This document shows positions 1 through 10,570 of a stretch of DNA of 64,000 nucleotides, piece by piece. Origin of the DNA: Ramlibacter algicola (lineage in GTDB: Bacteria; Pseudomonadota; Gammaproteobacteria; Burkholderiales; Burkholderiaceae_C); contig NZ_JAEDAO010000001.1 in the NCBI RefSeq assembly GCF_016641735.1, positions 2,542,001 through 2,606,000 of the forward strand, read 5' to 3'. The notes beneath the pieces are model-generated. The model saw only the letters and a program-made list of their open reading frames with translations. It made no database searches and had not been told where the DNA came from. The stretch's first letter is position 1. The number at the start of each line of letters is the position of its first letter. Position numbers and translations under genes: made by a program.

Positions 1-732
1 GGCGGCTGGCAGGAGTACAGCGTCGTCGACGGCAACCAGGCCGGCATGCTGCGCAAGCTGGACACCACCCACGTGCCCATCTCGCAGTACCTCGGCGCGG
101 TCGGCATGCCCGGTGTCACGGCCTGGTACGGGCTGGTGAAGATCATCGAGCCGAAGGAAGGCCAGACCATCGTGGTCAGCGCCGCCAGCGGCGCGGTCGG
201 CAGCGCCGTGGGCGTGCTGGCCAAGCAACGCGGCGCGCGGGCCATCGGCGTCGCGGGCGGGCCGGACAAGTGCAAGTACGTGACCGACGAACTCGGCTTC
301 GATGCCTGCATCGACTACCGCCAGCACAAGGACGCGCGCTCGCTCGCGCAGGCGCTGAAGGAAGCGTGCCCGAACGGCATCGACGGCTACTTCGAGAACG
401 TCGGCGGCCTGGTGCTCGACGCCGTGATGCTGCAGGCCAACGCGTTCTCGCGCATCGCCATGTGCGGGATGATCGCCGGCTACAACGGCGAGCCGATCCC
501 GATGGCGTATCCGCAGCTGATCCTGACCAACCGGATGCGCGTCGAGGGCTTCATCGTCAGCGAGCACATGGAGGTGTGGCCGGAGGCGCTGAAGGAACTC
601 GGCACGCTGGTGGCCACCGGCAAGCTGCGCCCGCGCGAAACCGTCGCGCAAGGCCTCGACGCCGCGCCCGAGGCGTTCCTGGGCCTGCTCAAGGGCCGCA
701 ACTTCGGCAAGCAGCTGGTCAAGCTGGCCTGA
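1..732 (+). CDS. NADP-dependent oxidoreductase, MDR (CurA/YncB-like) family, 5' truncated
   Basis: The reading frame is open from base 1, so the gene begins before the window; 243 residues are visible. The visible part carries a Rossmann nucleotide-binding loop AASGAVGSAVG at visible residues 61-71, followed by the FENVGG and NAFSRIAMCGMI segments typical of zinc-independent medium-chain reductases of the CurA/YncB/leukotriene B4 12-hydroxydehydrogenase type. These reduce the C=C bond of enones with NADPH. The full family protein is about 335 residues, so roughly the first 90 are missing. The fatty-acid desaturase gene starts 7 bp downstream, which suggests one transcript. The exact substrate cannot be told. 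Confidence 0.85.
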   Translation, partial: GGWQEYSVVDGNQAGMLRKLDTTHVPISQYLGAVGMPGVTAWYGLVKIIEPKEGQTIVVSAASGAVGSAVGVLAKQRGARAIGVAGGPDKCKYVTDELGFDACIDYRQHKDARSLAQALKEACPNGIDGYFENVGGLVLDAVMLQANAFSRIAMCGMIAGYNGEPIPMAYPQLILTNRMRVEGFIVSEHMEVWPEALKELGTLVATGKLRPRETVAQGLDAAPEAFLGLLKGRNFGKQLVKLA

Positions 733-739
733 GGCGCGC

Positions 740-1783
740 ATGGCGGCCGAGCGCAAGGGCGAGGAGTTCCGCGAAGACCTGCGAGCGCCTGGAGCGCGCA
801 ACGCGCAGGCGCGCCGGCTGCTCTCGGCCGAGGACCTGGCGCCGCTCACGCGCCTGTCCACGCCGCGGTCGCTGCTGGCCATCGGGCAGACGCTGGCGGT
901 CATCGCGGCAGCGATCGCGCTGGCCGTGCTCACGTGGCCAAGCCCGTGGGTCGTCCTGAGCCTGCTGGCCATCGGCATCTCGCAGCACGCCTTCTTCATC
1001 CTCGCGCACGAGGCGGCGCACTACCGGCTGTTCGCCAACCGCGCCGCGAACGATCTCGTCGGCAGCGCCTTGGGCATGGCCGGCGGCATCTCGATGTGCA
1101 CCTACCGCGTCACGCACCGGCTGCACCACAACAACCTGTACGGCAGCGAGGACCCGGACACGGCCATCCACGGCGGCTACCCGCGCGGCGAGGCGTACCT
1201 GTGGAAGAAGCTGGCGCGCGACATCGCGGGCCTGAACGCGTGGAAGACCTTCGCGTACTTCTTCGGCGCACCGGCCATCAACGCCGAGACGGATCACGCG
1301 ATCCGACCGCTGGACGACACCTCGCCGGAACTGCGCGCTGCCGCGCGGCGAGATCGGCTCTGGGTGGTTGCCTTCCATGTGGCCGCACCGCTCGTTGCCC
1401 TGGCCGTCGGCGGGCCGCGCGGGCTGGCCTGGTATGCGGGCCTGTGGCTGCTGCCGCTGGTGACGGTGCTGCAGCCGATCCTGCGGCTGCGCGCGGTGTT
1501 CGAGCATGGTGCGGTGCACGACCTCGGCTCGCCACTGACCGCGGCGCGCACCAACCGCACCTGGGGATCGCCTGGCAACTGGGCGGCGAGGCTGGTGCTG
1601 TTTCCGCACCACGTGAACTACCACCTCGAACATCATCTCTATCCCGCCGTGCCGCACTACCACCTGCCGGCGCTGCACCGGGTGCTGCTCGCCAAGGGCG
1701 CGCTCGGCGACGCGGAAGTGCGCGACGCCGCCGACACGTGGCGCCTGGTGTTCGCGCCCCGGAGGGTCGCCGCCCATGCCTGA
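740..1783 (+). CDS. membrane fatty acid desaturase
   Basis: Protein of 347 residues with the three histidine boxes of membrane di-iron desaturases: HEAAH at 90-94, HRLHH at 126-130 and HLEHH at 295-299. Hydrophobic stretches lie around 45-85 and 205-245, as expected for a four-helix integral membrane enzyme. The family introduces a double bond into an acyl chain using O2 and electrons from ferredoxin or cytochrome b5. It starts 7 bp after the upstream reductase and overlaps the following acyl-CoA dehydrogenase by 8 bp, so the three are probably one lipid-metabolism operon. Whether the substrate is a phospholipid acyl chain or another lipid is not shown. Confidence 0.88.
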   Translation: MAAERKGEEFREDLRAPGARNAQARRLLSAEDLAPLTRLSTPRSLLAIGQTLAVIAAAIALAVLTWPSPWVVLSLLAIGISQHAFFILAHEAAHYRLFANRAANDLVGSALGMAGGISMCTYRVTHRLHHNNLYGSEDPDTAIHGGYPRGEAYLWKKLARDIAGLNAWKTFAYFFGAPAINAETDHAIRPLDDTSPELRAAARRDRLWVVAFHVAAPLVALAVGGPRGLAWYAGLWLLPLVTVLQPILRLRAVFEHGAVHDLGSPLTAARTNRTWGSPGNWAARLVLFPHHVNYHLEHHLYPAVPHYHLPALHRVLLAKGALGDAEVRDAADTWRLVFAPRRVAAHA

Positions 1784-3422
1784 CGTCGTCACGCACGAGG
1801 TGCTCAACCAGCCCGAGCCGCTGGCGGGCTACGACCTGTTCGCCGGCAACGCGCCGTTGCGCGACGGGCTGAAGCTGAATGCGCCGCAGCTGGACACCAC
1901 CGCCTTGCAGGCACTGGGCCAGCGCCTCGGCACGCCGGAGATGCAGGCGCATGCGCGGCTGGCCAACGTGCACGCCCCGCAATTGCGCACCCACGACCGC
2001 TTCGGCCGCCGCGTCGACGAGGTGGAGTTCCACCCGAGCTACCACGTGCTGATGGCGGCGGCGGTGGAAGCAGGGTTGCATGGCGCGCCTTGGGCTGGCG
2101 AGGGCGGCTCTCCCCACGTCGAGCGCGCCGCCGGCTTCATGCTCTTCACCGAGCTCGAGCCCTCGGTGCTGTGCCCGATCTCCATGACCTACGCGGTCAC
2201 GCCCGCGCTGCGCGCCAATGCCGGCGTGTTCCGCGACTGGGCGCCGCTGCTCACCAGCCGGTCGTACGACCCGCGCCTGGTCCGCGCGAGCGAGAAGGCG
2301 GGCGTGACCATGGGCATGGGCATGACGGAGAAACAGGGCGGCTCCGACGTGCGCGCCAACACGACGCGGGCCGAGCCCGATGGCGAGGACGGCTGGGGCC
2401 GCCGTTACGTCGTCACGGGCCACAAGTGGTTCTTCTCCGCGCCGATGAGCGACGCGTTCCTGGTGCTCGCGCAGACAGCCTCGGGCCTGTCTTGCCTGTT
2501 CCTGCCACGCGTGCTGCCCGATGGCACCCGCAACGCCATCCGTATCCAGCGCCTGAAGGACAAGCTGGGCAACAAGGCCAACGCCAGTTCGGAAGTCGAG
2601 TTCCACGGCGCGACCGCGTGGCTGGTGGGCGACGAGGGCCGCGGCGTGCCGCAGATCCTCGAGATGGGCACGATGACGCGGCTCGATTGCGCGTTGGGCA
2701 CCAGCGGCCTGATGCGCCAGGCGCTCGCGCTCGCGCTGAACCACACGTCGCAGCGCATGGCCTTTGGCAAACGCGTCGTCGAGCAACCGCTGATGCGCAA
2801 CGTGCTGGCGGACCTGGCGCTGGAGAGCGAAGCCGCGACCGCGTTGGCCATCCGCCTGGCCCGCGCTTTCGATCGCCGCGGCGACGCGCACGAAGCGGCA
2901 ATGGCCCGCCTGCTCACGCCCGTGGCCAAGTTCTGGATCTGCAAGCGCGGCAGCGCCTTCGCCCAGGAAGCGATGGAATGCCTGGGCGGCAACGGCTACG
3001 TGGAGGAGGGCGGCGAGGGCGTGATGGCCCGCATCTACCGCGAGATGCCGCTCAACTCGATCTGGGAAGGCGCCGGCAACATCATGGCGCTGGACCTGCT
3101 GCGCGCGCTGCGAAAGGCCGATGCCGCCGCCGCACTCTTGCAGGAACTGGCGCCGGCGCGCGGCCAGCATGCCGCGCTCGATCGCCTCGCCGATGCCCTG
3201 CCGGCGCGCGTGGAAGCGATGGCGACCGAAGCCGAGGCGCGCCTGCTCGCGCAGGACGTCGCGCTGGCCGTGCAGGCCGCGCTGCTCGCGCAATCGGCGC
3301 CGCCGGCCGTCTTCGCCGCGTTCTGCGACTCCCGGCTGGCGGGCCGCTGGGGCCAGTCCTTCGGCACGCTCGCCGCCGGCACCGACTTCGACACCATCCT
3401 CGCCCGCGCGATGCCGCGCTAG
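1776..3422 (+). CDS. aidB: AidB-type acyl-CoA dehydrogenase
   Basis: Protein of 548 residues, the length of AidB/isovaleryl-CoA-dehydrogenase-like flavoproteins and longer than the 380-400 residues of ordinary acyl-CoA dehydrogenases. MTEKQGGSD at 183-191 is the FAD/substrate loop. The C-terminal half has CLGGNGYVEE and NSIWEGAGNIMALDLLRAL, where the arginine/glutamate-containing helix of the family lies. E. coli AidB belongs to the adaptive response to alkylation and binds DNA; an Ogt-type repair gene lies 3 kb downstream (6631-7176), though in another transcription unit. The start overlaps the desaturase stop. The stop codon shares CTAG with the convergent lipoprotein gene. The family is secure, but a role in alkylation protection rather than fatty-acid breakdown is inference. 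Confidence 0.85.
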   Translation: MPDVVTHEVLNQPEPLAGYDLFAGNAPLRDGLKLNAPQLDTTALQALGQRLGTPEMQAHARLANVHAPQLRTHDRFGRRVDEVEFHPSYHVLMAAAVEAGLHGAPWAGEGGSPHVERAAGFMLFTELEPSVLCPISMTYAVTPALRANAGVFRDWAPLLTSRSYDPRLVRASEKAGVTMGMGMTEKQGGSDVRANTTRAEPDGEDGWGRRYVVTGHKWFFSAPMSDAFLVLAQTASGLSCLFLPRVLPDGTRNAIRIQRLKDKLGNKANASSEVEFHGATAWLVGDEGRGVPQILEMGTMTRLDCALGTSGLMRQALALALNHTSQRMAFGKRVVEQPLMRNVLADLALESEAATALAIRLARAFDRRGDAHEAAMARLLTPVAKFWICKRGSAFAQEAMECLGGNGYVEEGGEGVMARIYREMPLNSIWEGAGNIMALDLLRALRKADAAAALLQELAPARGQHAALDRLADALPARVEAMATEAEARLLAQDVALAVQAALLAQSAPPAVFAAFCDSRLAGRWGQSFGTLAAGTDFDTILARAMPR

Positions 3423-4651
3423 GGAAGCGGCGCCGGCGCGGCCAGGTACGCCTCCGACAGGCGCTTGTACTGGCCGCCGTCGGTGTCGATCGTCGTCTGC
3501 CCCGCGGCGCCGGCGCCGAACACCACGCCCAGGCCGCCCACCGCCACCAGGTCCTGCGGCCGCGTGAGGAAGTACTGCATGCGGTTGTCGCGCCAGTGGT
3601 CGGTCCCTCCGGGCGTGGACGCCGGCACGCCCAGCGGCGTCTGCCACCACACCAGGGGCAGTCCCGTCGCGTCATGCCAGTTGCGTGCCAGCGCCAGGTG
3701 CGCGGCGTAGGCCGCATCGTCCCAGTACCAGCCGGTGCCGGCCCGCGAACACTCCGCCGCCCGCACCTCGAAGCAGCCGGCATCGCGGTCCAGCGTCTGC
3801 ATGACCAGGAAGTCGCCATGCTGCAGGCCCGCCTTGAGCGCGAAGGCAGCGACCTCCGCCGGCGTGCCGGCGCCCCAGTCGGACGGCGGGAAGCCGATGG
3901 CGGCCTTGGGCGCGTACTTGCGCGCCATCTGCAGGACGCAGCCCGCGATGCCCGTGACGTTGTCGGGCTGACCGGCGCAATCGGCGTCGATCGACACCCG
4001 CGCGGGCATCCGCGCCGGGTCGCCGTCCGGCGCCTGCCGCTCGACGTAGCCCCAGAAGTCCGGCTCGACGTTGACCAGCACCGGCTTGTCGAACATCGCG
4101 AGCCGCTGGAACATCAGCCGCACGTTGGCCCAGTACCCTGCCATGAAGGTGGCGTCGGCGATGCCGGCCAGGTTGCCGTCGCCGTTGCTGGCCATCTGGT
4201 ACAGCGTCAGCATCGGAACGGCGCCCTGCCGGTCCGCGCGCTCCGCGACCAGGTTCACGTACGAGCCGGCCGGGCTGCTCCAGGTCGGCCACGCGTCCGG
4301 ACCGACGCCCACCAGGTAGGCGTCGACGACGTCGGGACGCAGCCCCTGTGCCTGCACTGACGCTTCGGGATTGCCGCTGCCCAAGCCGACGAGCAGCCGG
4401 GCCGGCCGGCCGATCTGCCGGGCCAGCGCCGCGGCGCGCGACGTGCTCGCAGCAACGGTCGCGGCCTGGGGCGACGTTGCCGGAGCGGGCGTCACCGCGG
4501 GTGCCGGGCTGGCCACCGGGACGGGTGCGGGCGCGGCACTGGAACTGGCATCCACGCCGACGCCTCCACCACTGCCGCCACAGGCGGACAGTGCGACGAG
4601 AGCGGCGACGGGAACGAAGGCACGCCAGGGCGTGCGGCATTGCAGCGGCAA
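3419..4651 (-). CDS. predicted lipoprotein of unknown function
   Basis: Protein of 410 residues. The N-terminus has a basic start, a hydrophobic stretch and the lipobox LSAC with cysteine 24, followed by a Gly/Ser then Ala/Pro-rich linker to about residue 70, as in outer-membrane-anchored lipoproteins. The remaining ~340 residues have features of a TIM-barrel glycoside-hydrolase-like fold (for example VNVEPDFWGY and LPLVWWQTPLG), but I cannot assign a known family. The start is TTG, supported by AGGAGG seven bases upstream; no ATG exists nearby in frame. It is divergent from the GST gene. Its stop is interleaved with that of aidB in a shared CTAG. Confidence 0.72.
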   Translation of the reverse strand: MPLQCRTPWRAFVPVAALVALSACGGSGGGVGVDASSSAAPAPVPVASPAPAVTPAPATSPQAATVAASTSRAAALARQIGRPARLLVGLGSGNPEASVQAQGLRPDVVDAYLVGVGPDAWPTWSSPAGSYVNLVAERADRQGAVPMLTLYQMASNGDGNLAGIADATFMAGYWANVRLMFQRLAMFDKPVLVNVEPDFWGYVERQAPDGDPARMPARVSIDADCAGQPDNVTGIAGCVLQMARKYAPKAAIGFPPSDWGAGTPAEVAAFALKAGLQHGDFLVMQTLDRDAGCFEVRAAECSRAGTGWYWDDAAYAAHLALARNWHDATGLPLVWWQTPLGVPASTPGGTDHWRDNRMQYFLTRPQDLVAVGGLGVVFGAGAAGQTTIDTDGGQYKRLSEAYLAAPAPLP

Positions 4652-4776
4652 AAGAAGTCCTCCTCAGACTGTCGCGCAGGTGCAGGGCACCCGCTGTCGA
4701 AAACGAGTCGCGCAGGCTACGCGCGGCCGCCGACTCAGCAGCCGGAAAAGTGTGTGCGCCGCTTACAGTACGGGCC

Positions 4777-5727
4777 ATGGATCCAGCGCTGCTCCTGCAC
4801 CACTACCCGACCTCTCCCTTCTCCGAGAAGGCCCGCCTGATCCTCGGCTACAAGCAGCTCGCCTGGTCATCCGTGCACGTTCCTGCGGTGATGCCCAAGC
4901 CGGACGTGGTCGCGCTGACGGGCGGTTACCGCCGCACACCATTCCTGCAGGTCGGCGCGGACATCTACTGCGACACCGCTTTGATCGCCGACGTGCTGGA
5001 GCACGTGCAGCCCGAGCCGACGCTGTACCCGGCGCACCTGAAGGGCGTGTCGCGCGTGGTGGCGCAATGGGCCGACTCGACGCTGTTCTGGGCGTCGATG
5101 ACGTACAGCATCAACCCGAAGACGGCACCCACGCTGTTCCCGGACGAGGCGACGGCGCAGGCGTTCCTCGCCGACCGCAAGGCGATGCGCGCCAACATGA
5201 CGCAGCTGCGGCCGCAGGACGCGACGTCGGCGTACCGGTCGTACCTGCGCCGCGTGGCGCACATGGCCGACGAGCACGACTTCCTGTTCGGCGCCGAGCC
5301 CTGCATCGCGGACTTCGCCGTCTACCACCCGCTGTGGTTCACCCAAATCCGCACGCCCGCGGCCGCCGGCATCCTGCAGGCGACGCCGTCGCTGGTCGAG
5401 TGGATGGAGCGCATGGCCGCCATCGGCCACGGCACTGCCGCGCCGCTGACGTCGGCCGATGCCATCGAGGTGGCAGCGCGCGCCGAACCGATGCCGCCCG
5501 GCGGGAACCTGCTGGTCGACAGCGCGTTCCAGGACGACCATGGCATCGCGCTGGGCAGCCAGATATCGATCACCCCCGAATCGTTCGGCACCGAATCGAC
5601 GCAAGGCGAGCTGATCGCCGCGACCCGCACCCACTACAGCCTGCGCCGCACCGATCCGCGTGCAGGCACCGTCCACGTCCACTTCCCCCGCATCGGCTAC
5701 GTCCTGAGAAAGGTTGAAGCAGCATGA
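4777..5727 (+). CDS. glutathione S-transferase family protein
   Basis: Protein of 316 residues starting MDPALLLHHYPTSPFSEKAR, the thioredoxin-like N-terminal domain of glutathione S-transferases with SPFSEKAR as the glutathione-site segment, then a mostly helical C-terminal domain. It is longer than the usual 200-230 residues; the extra ~90 C-terminal residues (from about 225) hold a beta-rich segment of unknown role. The frame is open 5' of this ATG, but the upstream part is read through the divergent lipoprotein promoter and looks non-coding, so ATG 4777 is preferred. Its TGA overlaps the ATG of the SDR gene by 4 bp, so the two are co-translated. Confidence 0.85.
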   Translation: MDPALLLHHYPTSPFSEKARLILGYKQLAWSSVHVPAVMPKPDVVALTGGYRRTPFLQVGADIYCDTALIADVLEHVQPEPTLYPAHLKGVSRVVAQWADSTLFWASMTYSINPKTAPTLFPDEATAQAFLADRKAMRANMTQLRPQDATSAYRSYLRRVAHMADEHDFLFGAEPCIADFAVYHPLWFTQIRTPAAAGILQATPSLVEWMERMAAIGHGTAAPLTSADAIEVAARAEPMPPGGNLLVDSAFQDDHGIALGSQISITPESFGTESTQGELIAATRTHYSLRRTDPRAGTVHVHFPRIGYVLRKVEAA

Positions 5728-6629
5728 TTTCCGACTTCAAGGGCAAGACCGCCGTCCTCACTGGCGGCGGCTCCGGCTTCGGCCTCGAGTGCGCGCGCAT
5801 CGGCGCGAAGCTGGGCATGAACCTGGTGCTGGTCGACGTGCAGCAGGACGCGCTGGACAAGGCCGCCGCGGAGATGCAGCAGGCCGGCGCGCAGGTGCTG
5901 GCGCGGCGCGTCGACGTGGCCAAGGCCGACCAGATGGAGGCGCTCGCAAAGGCGGTGGCCGAACGCTTCGGCGCGCCGCACTTCGTGTTCAACAACGCGG
6001 GGGTCGGCGCCGGCGGGCTGGTGTGGGAGAACAGCGTCGCCGACTGGGAATGGGTGCTGGGCGTCAACGTATGGGGCGTCGTGCACGGCGTGCGGCTGTT
6101 CACGCCGATGATGCTGGAGGCGGCGCGCAAGGATCCGGCGTACCAGGGCCACATCGTCAACACGGCCAGCATGGCGGGCCTGCTCACTCCGCCCAACATG
6201 GGCATCTACAACGTCAGCAAGCACGCGGTCGTGAGCCTCACGGAAACGCTGTACCAGGACCTGCGGCTCGTCACCGACCAGGTGTCGGCCAGCGTGCTGT
6301 GCCCGTACTTCGTGCCCACCGGCATCCACCAGAGCCACCGCAACCGGCCCGGCGACCTGCCCGCAGCCAAGCCCACCAGGAGCCAGTTGATCGGGCAGGC
6401 GATGAGCGACAAGGCGGTGAGCTCCGGCAAGATCACCGCGGCCGAAGTGGCGCAGAAGGTCTTCGATGCCATCGCCGCCGACCAGTTCTACGTCTTCAGC
6501 CACCCGAAGGCACTGGGCAACGTGCGCAGCCGCATGGAAGCGATCGTCGAGGTGCGCAACCCGCCCGATCCGTTCCTCGAGCGGCCCGAGATCGGCCAGC
6601 AACTGCGCGCGGCGCTCCGCGAGGCCTGA
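5724..6629 (+). CDS. SDR family oxidoreductase
   Basis: Protein of 301 residues with the classical short-chain dehydrogenase layout: cofactor loop TGGGSGFG at about residues 13-20, NNAGVG near 90-95, catalytic serine in NTASMAG, and the YNVSK motif with the catalytic tyrosine and lysine near 166-170. A C-terminal extension after the catalytic domain is typical of SDRs acting on bulky or lipid-like alcohols. The substrate is unknown. It overlaps the GST gene by 4 bp and is followed one base later by the methyltransferase-repair gene, so GST-SDR-ogt form one unit. Confidence 0.88.
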   Translation: MISDFKGKTAVLTGGGSGFGLECARIGAKLGMNLVLVDVQQDALDKAAAEMQQAGAQVLARRVDVAKADQMEALAKAVAERFGAPHFVFNNAGVGAGGLVWENSVADWEWVLGVNVWGVVHGVRLFTPMMLEAARKDPAYQGHIVNTASMAGLLTPPNMGIYNVSKHAVVSLTETLYQDLRLVTDQVSASVLCPYFVPTGIHQSHRNRPGDLPAAKPTRSQLIGQAMSDKAVSSGKITAAEVAQKVFDAIAADQFYVFSHPKALGNVRSRMEAIVEVRNPPDPFLERPEIGQQLRAALREA

Positions 6630-6630
6630 G

Positions 6631-7176
6631 ATGGACGCCGTCGGCTGCTGCCTGGTCGACACGGGCATCGGCCGCTGCGGCATCGCATGGACCGCCGACG
6701 GTCGCATCCAGGCCGTGCAGCTCCCGGAAGCGGACGACGCCGGCACGTTGCGGCGCATGCGCAAGCGCTGCGGCGATGCGCCCGAAGCGTCCCCACCCGC
6801 CGCCGTGCAAGGCGTGATCGCCCGCCTGCGGGCTTCGCTGGCCGGCGAGCGCGATGCCATGGTCGACGTCGAGATCGATTACGACGGCGTGCAGGACTTC
6901 CAGCGGCGTGTGTACGAAGCGGCCAGACGGATTCCCTACGGCGAGGTGCGCACGTACGGGGAACTCGCGCGTGAGCTGGGCGAGCCCGGCGCCGCGCGCG
7001 CGGTGGGCCAGGCGCTCGGCCACAACCCGTACGCACCGCTCATCCCGTGCCATCGCATCCTGGCCGCGCAAGGCGGCAGCGGCGGGTTCTCCGCCGAGGG
7101 CGGCGTGCTCACCAAGCTGCGGTTGCTGGAGATCGAAGGCGCGGTGCTGGGCGGGGAGCCCGGCCTGTTCGACTGA
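6631..7176 (+). CDS. ogt: methylated-DNA--[protein]-cysteine S-methyltransferase (Ogt-type)
   Basis: Protein of 181 residues. The C-terminal domain has the acceptor-cysteine motif IPCHRI (PCHR) and upstream helix-turn-helix elements (VRTYGELARELG) that let the protein flip O6-methylguanine out of DNA. The methyl group is moved irreversibly to the cysteine. The N-terminal ~85 residues are the poorly conserved ribonuclease-H-like domain. The ATG follows the SDR stop by 1 base. A short perfect hairpin at 7181-7197 could end the transcript. Confidence is high from the active-site motif and length. Confidence 0.9.
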   Translation: MDAVGCCLVDTGIGRCGIAWTADGRIQAVQLPEADDAGTLRRMRKRCGDAPEASPPAAVQGVIARLRASLAGERDAMVDVEIDYDGVQDFQRRVYEAARRIPYGEVRTYGELARELGEPGAARAVGQALGHNPYAPLIPCHRILAAQGGSGGFSAEGGVLTKLRLLEIEGAVLGGEPGLFD

Positions 7177-7180
7177 GTGC

Positions 7181-7197
7181 GGGGCGCCATGCGCCCC
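7181..7197 (+). terminator. short GC hairpin after ogt
   Basis: GGGGCGC, loop CAT, GCGCCCC forms a perfect 7-bp stem five bases after the ogt stop codon. There is no U-tract behind it, so it is a weak terminator or a 3'-end protecting stem at best. Confidence 0.3.
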
Positions 7198-7200
7198 TGT

Positions 7201-7426
7201 GTGAACTCCCTAACGCAGAGGACACAGAGCAAGCACAGAGGACACAGAAGGGAAATGGATTGATGGGATTGCGCGAGCCCTGTGTCTCAAGTCGCGAGCG
7301 CCGCCGCCAGCAGTTCCGATCAAGCGTTCGACCGTTTCGGGCGTGAGGCTGGTTCAGGCCCACCACCATCAGTCTTCTTCCGCCTTCTCTGCGCTTGCTC
7401 TGCGACCTCTGCGTTAGGGAGTTCAC
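7201..7426. repeat. 226-bp inverted-repeat element (MITE-like)
   Basis: Bases 7201-7240 and 7387-7426 are inverted copies: the outer 21 bp are identical and 37 of 40 match. The arms carry iterated CAGAGG/CACAGAG units. The 146-bp interior has no convincing reading frame. It fills the gap between the convergent ogt and lapA-like genes. Palindromic ends without a coding interior fit a small non-autonomous mobile or structural repeat. No target-site duplication is obvious. Confidence 0.7.
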
Positions 7427-7457
7427 GAAGCGGCGCGACGGCGCCGCGCACAAGGTT

Positions 7458-8102
7458 TCAACGCCCGAACCACCGCCTGATCGGATTCGACCCAGGTCCC
7501 GGATCGGGCTCGATGATGCGTTCGCGCTCGCGCGGCGCTTCCATCACGGGTTCGTCGGCTGGCCGGCGCTCGATCACCGTGCGGTCCTCCACCGGCATCG
7601 CGGGCCGCGGCCGCATCGGGTCGAGGCCCGGGCCGGGCGGCTCCAGGTGGCGCTCCATCTGGGCCAGGCGGCCGGACATCAGCTGCGTCAGGCGCTGCAA
7701 CTCGTCGCGCAACTCGCGGTGGTGCTGGCCCAGGCGCTTGTCCAACTCGGCGTTCATCGTGGCTTCTCGCTGGCGCGACTCGCGCATGTGCGTGTCCAGC
7801 ATCTGCCGCAGGTCGGTGAAGCGCGAGGCCTCGGCCTTGTCGGCCAGGTCCCGCTGCGCGTTCATCGCGCGCGCATGGTCGCGCGACTCCAGCAAATGGC
7901 GCGTGCGCAGCGAGCCAGCGTAGCCGATGAAGACGATGGCGGCCGCGGCCAGCAGCACGAGCAGGATCAGGCCGAGCGGCGCCTGCACGGTGGTGACGGC
8001 GACGTTGAGGGGCACGGGTCGCGTGATCTCGGTCCAGTTCTGGGCCGCGAAGCCGGCCAGCAGGACGACCGCGAGCACCAGCAGGATGGCACGGGCGCGC
8101 AT
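7458..8102 (-). CDS. LapA-domain (DUF1049) inner-membrane protein
   Basis: Protein of 214 residues. There are two hydrophobic segments, residues about 4-22 and 44-64, separated by a short loop containing NWTEI and VPLNV, which is the layout of the LapA/DUF1049 family linked to lipopolysaccharide assembly. A charged, probably coiled-coil cytoplasmic region follows (about 70-150), then a Pro/Glu/Arg-rich tail. The frame is open further upstream, but the ATG giving MRARAILLVL is the natural membrane-protein start. It is divergent from tex. The family call is fairly good; the role is inferred. Confidence 0.7.
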   Translation of the reverse strand: MRARAILLVLAVVLLAGFAAQNWTEITRPVPLNVAVTTVQAPLGLILLVLLAAAAIVFIGYAGSLRTRHLLESRDHARAMNAQRDLADKAEASRFTDLRQMLDTHMRESRQREATMNAELDKRLGQHHRELRDELQRLTQLMSGRLAQMERHLEPPGPGLDPMRPRPAMPVEDRTVIERRPADEPVMEAPRERERIIEPDPGPGSNPIRRWFGR

Positions 8103-8247
8103 GGGGGTTCTCCGGTGGAAATCTGCGATCCATGCTGAAAAGTTGGCGTCTCCGTCGGTGTCAGCCACGGTCCCGTTTCGCTGTGCGCCCCCTATGGCAA
8201 GATCGCCCGCTTCCCTCGACAGCCTCAGCAGTTCGCAAGCAGTTTCC

Positions 8248-10566
<2,319 letters not shown>

Positions 10567-10570
10567 GCCC

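Noticed and set aside
1278..3650. 790-codon minus-strand frame opposite the desaturase and aidB genes
   Set aside because: Low-complexity Arg/Ala/His translation with no domain; opposite two well-supported genes.
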